From Pseudomonadota bacterium (GTDB lineage Bacteria; Pseudomonadota; Alphaproteobacteria; Rhodospirillales; Magnetospirillaceae): a DNA stretch of 64,000 nt. Of the stretch, positions 58,486 through 64,000 are shown piece by piece. The DNA lies in the NCBI GenBank assembly GCA_021793155.1, contig JAJYTF010000026.1, positions 1-64,000 of the forward strand, given 5' to 3'. The notes beneath the pieces are model-generated. The model searched no databases, was not told where the DNA came from, and saw only the letters and a list, made by a program, of their open reading frames with translations. Within the stretch, counting starts at the first letter, position 1; every line of letters starts with the position of its first letter. Both the position numbers and the translations under genes were made by a program.

Positions 58486-59627
58486 GCCGAAATGCCTCTT
58501 AATTGTTCCAACGTCCCATCGCGACGAATGCGGAAGCGTTTGCCCCGCCACAACACCGACCGTCCGCAACAGGCAATGACGAATACCACAAAACTCAACG
58601 CCTCCCGCGCCCCCACCAAGGAAAGGGGTGCCTGGGGGAGGTCCAGGGTCCGCTCCTCCGACCGGACCACCCATAGCCGTCCCAACGCCGCCGCCACGGC
58701 CAGGGCGAGCCATGCCGACCCGCCGACGGCGACGGTCAGAAGGGCCAGGGCTACCGGTTGGGTGATCACCGAAGCCAGGTAGGATGGCCGGTCGATGGCG
58801 GCGATGGTGCGCCCCCACCGGACCTCGTGGGCCACCAGACTCTTCAGGTCGGGTTCGTGGATGACCAGGTCAACCGGCCGGGCGGCCAGAGCGATCTGGC
58901 GGCCGGACCGGCGCACCGCCGCACCCAGCGCCCAGTCGTCGGCCAGGGTGTCGCGCAGCAGGTCGAAGCCACCCACCTCCTCAAGGGTATCGCGCTTCAA
59001 AGCCATGGTCGCCCCGAAGCAACCGTCCTTGCGGCCGAGCGCCCGGGCCACCAGGGCCGAGGGCAGGAAGCCGTGATTGATGCCCATCGCCCCCAGGCGG
59101 CTCCACAAGCCGGGTGCCGGCCGGCCCACGTAAAGGCAGGTGACCAGGCCTACCGCGGGATCGGCGAACGGCGCCGCCACGTCATCCAGATAACCTGCGC
59201 TCGCATGCACGTCGCTGTCGGCGATCACCAGCAGGTCATGGCGGGCATGGGGCAGCATGTTGAGCAGATTGCCGACTTTGAGATTACAGCCATGCCGGCG
59301 TCCGTCGACCACCGTGGTCAGATCCGCCGCCGGCAGCTGGGCCGCCACCCCTTCGGCGATGTGCAAAGCGGGATCGCCGCGCTCGGCCACGCCGCAAACC
59401 ACCTGGAGTGCCGGGTAATCCTGGCGAAAAGTGCTGCGCAGATTGTCGGCCAGGCCCGGCTCGTCGCCGCACAGCGGCTTCAGCACGCTGACCGGCGGAT
59501 GCGCCAACGCCGACGGGCGCGAAGCCGTCATGAATCGCCGCAACTGGCGGGCAGCTGCCAGCTGGTAGACGACACCGGCGGCGCTCGCCATGCCGAGCAG
59601 CGTGGCTATGACCGACGAAAAGACCAT
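58482..59627 (-). CDS. hpnI: HpnI, hopanoid glycosyltransferase
   Basis: A 381-residue GT21/ceramide-glucosyltransferase-like enzyme. An N-terminal membrane helix (about 1-22) precedes the catalytic region: VSVLKPLCGDEP, IADSDVHAS (DxD-like), GATMALKR and the VRWGRT segment. C-terminal membrane helices follow. It adds N-acetylglucosamine to bacteriohopanetetrol as the first cyclitol-ether step. The start is just below the hpnM stop. Confidence 0.93.
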   Translation of the reverse strand: MVFSSVIATLLGMASAAGVVYQLAAARQLRRFMTASRPSALAHPPVSVLKPLCGDEPGLADNLRSTFRQDYPALQVVCGVAERGDPALHIAEGVAAQLPAADLTTVVDGRRHGCNLKVGNLLNMLPHARHDLLVIADSDVHASAGYLDDVAAPFADPAVGLVTCLYVGRPAPGLWSRLGAMGINHGFLPSALVARALGRKDGCFGATMALKRDTLEEVGGFDLLRDTLADDWALGAAVRRSGRQIALAARPVDLVIHEPDLKSLVAHEVRWGRTIAAIDRPSYLASVITQPVALALLTVAVGGSAWLALAVAAALGRLWVVRSEERTLDLPQAPLSLVGAREALSFVVFVIACCGRSVLWRGKRFRIRRDGTLEQLRGISA

Positions 59628-59628
59628 G

Positions 59629-60231
59629 TCACTTGGTGCCCAAGGCAGTACTTTTGTTGTCGAGCAAGGAAATCAGGCCGTTCAGCCCCTCGCGGCGGAA
59701 CACCGGCACGAACTCCGAGCGCCGCACGGCCACCTGGCTGATCGAGCCGTCGAACAGCACGTCGATGATCTTCCAACTGCCGCCGTCCTGATGCATCAGG
59801 TAGTCGATGGCGGTCGGCGCGCCCGAGGCAGGAATGATCTTGCTGGGCACTAGCATCAGGCCGTTGGCCGCGGGCCGCGCCTCCCCCACCTCGAAGCGCT
59901 CGCCGTCCCAGGCGTCGAACTGGTCGGCATAGGTGGCCACCGAAAAGCGGGTGTAGGCCTCGGCCAGTTGGGCAGTTTCGTCAGCCGACAGCTTCCCGGC
60001 GGCAAGCCCCAGCGTTCCCTTGGTCATCGCCACCATGTCGTAGGCGGCCGCCACCGCCGGGCGAAGGCGCTCCTCCCGCCCTTTGAAGCCGAGATTTGGC
60101 CCGTCCTTCATCACGGCGATGAGCTGGTCGCTGAACGTCTGGATAACCGTGCGCGGGTCGCTCTCGGCCCAGGCCGGACCGGACAGACCCAGCAATAGAG
60201 CGAACAGGATGGCGACGACACGCGAATACAT
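59629..60231 (-). CDS. hpnM: HpnM, periplasmic MlaC/Ttg2D-family protein
   Basis: A 200-residue protein with a signal peptide (SRVVAILFALLLGLSGPAWA, cleavage about residue 23). The body is MlaC-like: DPRTVIQTFSDQLIAVMKDG, MTKGTLGLAAGKLSADET and VAVRRSEFVPVFRREGLNGLISLL. MlaC proteins carry lipids across the periplasm; HpnM probably ferries hopanoids or phospholipids (inference). Start ATG 60231 is preceded by GAGAGAGAAAG. First of the minus-strand trio hpnM-hpnI-hpnJ. Confidence 0.92.
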   Translation of the reverse strand: MYSRVVAILFALLLGLSGPAWAESDPRTVIQTFSDQLIAVMKDGPNLGFKGREERLRPAVAAAYDMVAMTKGTLGLAAGKLSADETAQLAEAYTRFSVATYADQFDAWDGERFEVGEARPAANGLMLVPSKIIPASGAPTAIDYLMHQDGGSWKIIDVLFDGSISQVAVRRSEFVPVFRREGLNGLISLLDNKSTALGTK

Positions 60232-60545
60232 GCTTTCTCTCTCCGGCTTCCTTGAAGCGCGCGCGGGCAAAAAACGTTTCCGGTCTGGGGGACAGCGGCC
60301 CTAATCTGTACAGAACTATCCGGCGTATTTCCACCATTTCGCATCGGCCTCGGCAATTCGCGCGCGAGGCTTGGGTTTTGCCCCTCGCCGGGCATAGCCG
60401 GATGGCCCCACCCGGCAAACGGCAGCCGCCGCGCGCAAAGACCGCACAGGTTGAGCGGTTGAAATTGGCCAATCCGGTCCCTATCATCCCACGCAACGCG
60501 GTATAACTGCCACTCCATCTGGTATTCAGCGAGGAGACAAAAGGA
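60232..60545. other. 314-bp divergent region between hpnM and ispH
   Basis: It must hold promoters for both transcription units. I could not identify clear -35/-10 pairs, a hairpin or a repeat. The base composition is ordinary. Confidence 0.35.
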
Positions 60546-61472
60546 ATGCGAGTCGTTCTCGCTGAGGTTCGCGGCTTCTGTGCCGGTGTTCAGCGCGCCA
60601 TCGACATCGTCGAGATTGCGCTCAAGAAGTTCGGGTCCCCGATTTACGTTCGCCATGAAATCGTTCACAACCGCCATGTCGTCGACCGGCTGCGGGCCAA
60701 GGGCGTGCAATTCGTAGAGGAGCTGAGCGAGGTCCCACCGGGCAGCCTGACCATCTTCAGCGCCCACGGCGTTTCGCCCGAGGTGAAGCAGGAAGCCGAG
60801 GCCCGCGGCCTCAAGGTGATCGATGCCACCTGCCCGCTGGTCTTGCGCGTCCACAACGACGGCGGATATTACGCCGCCCAGGGACGCGAGGTGATCCTCA
60901 TCGGCCATGCCGGCCACCCGGAAGTGGAAGGCACCTTGGGTTGGCTGAAGGGCAAGGGCCGGTTGATTTCGACGGTCGAGGAAGTGGCGACGCTGCGGGT
61001 CACCGACCCCGACCGCTTGGCCTATGTGACCCAAACCACCTTGTCGGTCGATGACACGCGCGCGATAATCGCGGCGCTGCATGAGCGCTTTCCCACCATC
61101 GTCGGGCCGGATACCAAGGAAATCTGTTACGCGACACAGAATCGCCAACACGCGGTAGCGGAACTGGCGGAGCTGGTCGACCTGGTGCTGGTGGTCGGGG
61201 CGAAGAACAGCTCGAACTCGAACCGTCTGCGGGAAATCCCGGAAGCGCGCGGCGTCCCCACTTATTTGGTGGAGGAACCGGCAGCGCTCAAACCCGAGTG
61301 GCTGGAAGGCGTGAAGAGCGTCGGCATCACCGCCGGCGCCTCGGCCCCCGACGATCTGGTCCAGGGGCTGGTCGAATTGCTGCGCGACAAGTACGGCATG
61401 ACCGAACTGACCACCCTGCCAGGTGTTAAAGAAGACCTGCACTTCAAGCTTCCACCCCAGTTGGCGAGTTAA
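60546..61472 (+). CDS. ispH: IspH, 4-hydroxy-3-methylbut-2-enyl diphosphate reductase
   Basis: A 308-residue Fe-S enzyme and the last step of the MEP isoprenoid pathway, making IPP and DMAPP. The three conserved Cys are C12 (GFCAGV), C96 (DATCPLV) and C193 (EICYATQ). His and Glu landmarks are [27 protein letters not shown] and TQTTLS. ATG 60546 follows an AAAAGGA site. It is followed by hpnH after 4 bp, placing precursor supply in the same transcript as hopanoid side-chain synthesis. Confidence 0.96.
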   Translation: MRVVLAEVRGFCAGVQRAIDIVEIALKKFGSPIYVRHEIVHNRHVVDRLRAKGVQFVEELSEVPPGSLTIFSAHGVSPEVKQEAEARGLKVIDATCPLVLRVHNDGGYYAAQGREVILIGHAGHPEVEGTLGWLKGKGRLISTVEEVATLRVTDPDRLAYVTQTTLSVDDTRAIIAALHERFPTIVGPDTKEICYATQNRQHAVAELAELVDLVLVVGAKNSSNSNRLREIPEARGVPTYLVEEPAALKPEWLEGVKSVGITAGASAPDDLVQGLVELLRDKYGMTELTTLPGVKEDLHFKLPPQLAS

Positions 61473-61476
61473 AGCC

Positions 61477-62628
61477 TTGGCCATTCCTCTTCGACAAGCT
61501 GCCCGCATCGGAGCCTACGTGGTTGCCCGCCACATTCGCGGCGACCGGCGCTATCCGTTGGTTCTCATGCTGGAGCCGTTGTTCCGCTGCAATCTGGCCT
61601 GTGCCGGCTGCGGCAAAATCGATTATCCCGACAAGGTCCTGAACGCCCGGCTGTCGGTGGACGAGTGCGTCGGGGCCGCGCTTGAATGCGGGGCGCCGGT
61701 GGTCTCGGTCGCCGGCGGCGAGCCGCTGCTGCATCATGAGATCGACCAGATCGTCTCCGGGCTGATCAAGCACAAGAAATTCGTCTATCTGTGCTCGAAC
61801 GGCCTGCTGCTCGAAAAGAAACTGGACCTGTTCAAACCCAGCCCGTATTTCACTTGGCAGGTACATCTGGACGGCGGGCGCGAAGAGCACGACCACGCGG
61901 TCTCCCTGCCCGGCACTTATGACAAGGCGGTGTCCGCCATCCGCGCCGCCAAGGCCCGCGGCTTCCGTGTCAACATCAACTGTACCTTGTATTCCGGGGC
62001 GGCCCCGCAGAAGGTGGCCGAATTCCTCGACCAGGTGAAAGCTCTCGGCGTCGACGGCGTCACCATTTCGCCCGGCTATGCCTATGAACGCGCCCCCGAT
62101 ACCGAGCATTTCCTCAATCGCCGTAATACCAAGCTGCTGTTCCGCGAGGTCTTCCAGCTGGGCCGCGGCCGGGGCTGGAATTTCACCCAGTCGTCGATGT
62201 TCCTCGACTTCCTTGCCGGCAACCAGAGCTACCGCTGCACACCTTGGGGCAACCCGACGCGCAACGTGTTCGGTTGGCAGCGGCCGTGCTACCTGTTGGG
62301 CGAGGGCTTCGCGCCCTCGTTCAAGGCCCTGATGGAAGAGACCGACTGGGACAGCTACGGTACCGGAAACTACGAGAAATGCGCCAACTGCATGGTGCAT
62401 TGCGGATATGAACCGACTGCCGTACTGGATACCCTGTCCCATCCGCTGAAAGCGGCCGCGGTGGCCCTGCGCGGTCCTCGGCTCGACGGCCCCATGGCGG
62501 CGGACATTCCGCTGGATGGGCAGCGCCCGGCGCGCGACGTCTATGCCAAAGTGGTCGAGGACGGCCTAAAGCAGATTGAAGCCAAGGGCGGGGCCGAGAC
62601 ACTCGGCAGCCGCAGACAACGCGCGTAG
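61477..62628 (+). CDS. hpnH: HpnH, adenosylhopane synthase (radical SAM)
   Basis: A 383-residue radical SAM enzyme with CNLACAGC (Cys38, 42, 45), SVAGGEPLLH, LCSNGLLL and a C-terminal Cys-containing motif KCANCMVHCGYE. It joins 5'-deoxyadenosyl radical to diploptene, making adenosylhopane. The start is TTG at 61477 (MAIPLRQAARIG), where the family begins; no ATG fits. Its last 63 bp overlap the 3' end of hpnG on the opposite strand. Confidence 0.94.
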   Translation: MAIPLRQAARIGAYVVARHIRGDRRYPLVLMLEPLFRCNLACAGCGKIDYPDKVLNARLSVDECVGAALECGAPVVSVAGGEPLLHHEIDQIVSGLIKHKKFVYLCSNGLLLEKKLDLFKPSPYFTWQVHLDGGREEHDHAVSLPGTYDKAVSAIRAAKARGFRVNINCTLYSGAAPQKVAEFLDQVKALGVDGVTISPGYAYERAPDTEHFLNRRNTKLLFREVFQLGRGRGWNFTQSSMFLDFLAGNQSYRCTPWGNPTRNVFGWQRPCYLLGEGFAPSFKALMEETDWDSYGTGNYEKCANCMVHCGYEPTAVLDTLSHPLKAAAVALRGPRLDGPMAADIPLDGQRPARDVYAKVVEDGLKQIEAKGGAETLGSRRQRA

Positions 62629-63222
62629 GGCAACGTTCGTCTCGCTTCCCAGCCTGATCAGCGCCGGCAACTCCTGCGGCCGGCGCAGCAGGCCGGCGGC
62701 CACCGCCCATGGCCGCGTCCGGCCATCCGGCCCCAGGCCGGCCATGGCCAGGGCTGGAATAGCCCGCCCCGGCGGATCCGCCACCGCCCGCAGAACGGCA
62801 AAGCGCTTGCCGGCCTGTCGGCAGGCCTCGGCCACGGGACCGCTTTCCAGATCGACGGCCAGGGCTCCTGCCCGGCGGTGCAGGCTTTGCTTGGCCTGTG
62901 GCGTCGCTGCAACTTCCCCGGCACCGGCGACGACACCGGACATCGCCTGGGGCAAGGCCTGCGCCAGGCGCCGGCACCAATCGGGGTCGGCAGGAATTAA
63001 TTCTGCGCCCAGCGCGACCGCCGAACCGACTACCAGCCTGCCGGTCGAAAGCCCCGGGGCGAGCCCACCGGCAATACCGAAACTCACCAACCCTTCAGCG
63101 CCATCGGCCAGCAACTGATCTGCAAGCTCGCGTGCTCGGGCCGGAATACCGCCGCTGCAAACGACGCGACTGCCGGACAGCAGCCGCGCTTCCGAGTGCA
63201 TGCCGACAACGACGGCAATCAT
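62566..63222 (-). CDS. hpnG: HpnG, hopanoid-associated phosphorylase
   Basis: A 218-residue nucleoside-phosphorylase-like protein. It has MIAVVVGMHSEARLL, the GIAGGLAPGL loop, LAVDLESGPVAEAC (ligand Glu) and LRAVADPPGR. HpnG removes adenine from adenosylhopane to give (phospho)ribosylhopane. Divergence from typical PNP ends is normal for the family. Its 3' end overlaps hpnH for 63 bp. Its start follows the palindromic repeat after the shc gene. Confidence 0.92.
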   Translation of the reverse strand: MIAVVVGMHSEARLLSGSRVVCSGGIPARARELADQLLADGAEGLVSFGIAGGLAPGLSTGRLVVGSAVALGAELIPADPDWCRRLAQALPQAMSGVVAGAGEVAATPQAKQSLHRRAGALAVDLESGPVAEACRQAGKRFAVLRAVADPPGRAIPALAMAGLGPDGRTRPWAVAAGLLRRPQELPALIRLGSETNVALRALSAAAECLGPALGFNLL

Positions 63223-63245
63223 CCCCGTACCTCATGCGAAAGCCC

Positions 63246-63316
63246 GTCATCCCGAACGCAGGGACCGATCTCGCCGGTCTGCCGAGATCCATCCTCCCTT
63301 GGGCGGTCAGGATGAC
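63246..63316. repeat. Palindromic dispersed repeat, copy B
   Basis: GTCATCC at 63246-63252 and GGATGAC at 63310-63316 are perfect inverted repeats, with GATCTC and GAGATC nested inside. It is related to 56410-56482 and lies between shc and hpnG on the minus strand. Confidence 0.6.
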
Positions 63317-63336
63317 AGGAACGCATCTCTAGCCCA

Positions 63337-64000
63337 TCACAGCGCGTGCAAAACCGGCCCACCGTTGCCCGTTGTCAGGTTGCGGTAGCGGGCCAGGGCC
63401 CAGACCGGGAAGAAGGCCCGGTAGCCGTGGTAGCGGAGATAGAACACCCGCGGAAAGCCGACAGCGGTGAAGTGGTCTTCGTCCCACAATCCCTCGGCGT
63501 TGCGGTTGCGCATCAGATACTCGATGCCGCGGGCTACGGCCGGGTGCTCAACCTCGCCGGCGGCCATCAGGCCAAGCAGCGCCCAGGCGGTCTGCGAGGC
63601 GGTGCTGACCGTTCCCTCGCCGCGCGGCTGGGCTTCCCAATAGGATCGACCGTCCTCGCCCCAGCCCCCATCGGCCCGCTGCCGGGACAACAGCCAGTCC
63701 ACCGCCCGGCGAATGGCCGGCGTGTCATTGGGCAGTCCGGCCGCGTTGAGTGCCGCCAGGGCAGACCATGTGCCATAGACGTAGTTGGTGCCCCACCGCC
63801 CGAACCACGAGCCGTCGGGTTCCTGTTCGCGCAGGAGGTAATCGACGCCCCCGCGCACCACTGGATCCTTGCATTTGGCACCGAGGACGGAAAGCACCGA
63901 CACGCAACGGGCGGATACGTCGGCGGTCGGCGGATCGAGCAGCGCCCCATGGTCGGCGAAAGGGATGTGGTTCAGGGCATAGTGGGTGTTCTCGGCATCG
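63337..64000 (-). CDS. shc: Squalene-hopene cyclase, C-terminal part (cut by the window edge)
   Basis: 221 codons of the C-terminus are present, open to the right edge. QW-type repeats are visible as QEPDGSWFGRWG and QRADGGWGED. Family segments VYGTWSALAAL, SYWEAQPRGEGTVSTASQTAWALLGL and FTAVGFPRVFYLRYHGYRAFFPVWALARY are characteristic of triterpene cyclases. Just before MSVLSVLGAKC the frame continues upstream with PFADHGALLDPPTADVSAR. The enzyme cyclises squalene to hopene, the first committed hopanoid step. The active-site DXDD motif would lie outside the window. Confidence 0.95.
   Translation of the reverse strand, partial: DAENTHYALNHIPFADHGALLDPPTADVSARCVSVLSVLGAKCKDPVVRGGVDYLLREQEPDGSWFGRWGTNYVYGTWSALAALNAAGLPNDTPAIRRAVDWLLSRQRADGGWGEDGRSYWEAQPRGEGTVSTASQTAWALLGLMAAGEVEHPAVARGIEYLMRNRNAEGLWDEDHFTAVGFPRVFYLRYHGYRAFFPVWALARYRNLTTGNGGPVLHAL

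Overview
The window is about 64 kb of GC-rich DNA, densely coded on both strands, from an alphaproteobacterium. I infer a Rhodospirillales / Magnetospirillum-like organism. The grounds are a hopanoid (hpn) locus, a SUF operon headed by an Rrf2 regulator, a D-3-hydroxybutyrate/ketone-body operon, and heavy investment in chemotaxis, hemerythrin and two-component proteins. No tRNA, rRNA, CRISPR array, transposase or phage gene was seen. The squalene-hopene cyclase gene is cut by the right edge.

Layout. 1-5.3 kb: a DUF1127 protein, a REC/HD-GYP protein, a GAF-PAS hybrid kinase and a cupin, with structured repeats between the second and third. 5.3-8.3 kb: an ABC-F ATPase and a GH1 beta-glucosidase. 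8.5-14.5 kb: a tightly overlapped Fe-S assembly operon (rrf2-sufB-sufC-sufD-sufS-sufU-sufT) with a perfect palindromic operator candidate at its head. 14.9-21.7 kb: an RND pump with its adaptor, a membrane HD-GYP protein and a phosphatase. 21.8-26.7 kb: an ABC exporter, an MFS carrier and glycerate 2-kinase. 26.8-31.6 kb: small envelope proteins around an OmpR-type two-component pair, with two near-identical glycine-zipper lipoproteins preceded by the same direct-repeat element. 31.6-35.3 kb: 3-hydroxybutyrate dehydrogenase, a GntP permease and the two subunits of 3-oxoacid CoA-transferase.

35.6-47.4 kb is one long chemotaxis operon on the minus strand. It encodes CheA kinase core, CheR, CheB, CheW, a soluble poly-HAMP receptor, a CheY-like regulator, a 1046-residue CheA-like protein and a hemerythrin receptor. 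The CheA functions are divided between two proteins. The first gene product has an intact ATP-binding domain but no Hpt domain. The large one has an Hpt domain but a degraded ATP-binding N box. The natural reading is a trans-phosphorylating pair like CheA3/CheA4 of Rhodobacter sphaeroides. 47.9-50.1 kb holds three TadG/TadE-like genes without the rest of a Tad locus, followed by a sigma-54 activator.

52.0 kb to the right edge is the hopanoid locus: hpnN-hpnK-hpnL, a thioesterase, hpnJ-hpnI-hpnM, ispH-hpnH, hpnG and shc. It joins isoprenoid supply (IspH), cyclization (Shc), side-chain addition (HpnH, HpnG), the cyclitol-ether branch (HpnI, HpnK, HpnJ) and transport (HpnN, HpnM, perhaps HpnL).

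The most novel-looking non-coding signal is a 122-bp intergenic element present at 2085-2206 and 51880-52001. The two copies align without gaps at about 79% identity, and both fold into the same two hairpins with compensatory base changes. A third, shortened copy lies at 2300-2384. The second main candidate for follow-up is the split-CheA operon.
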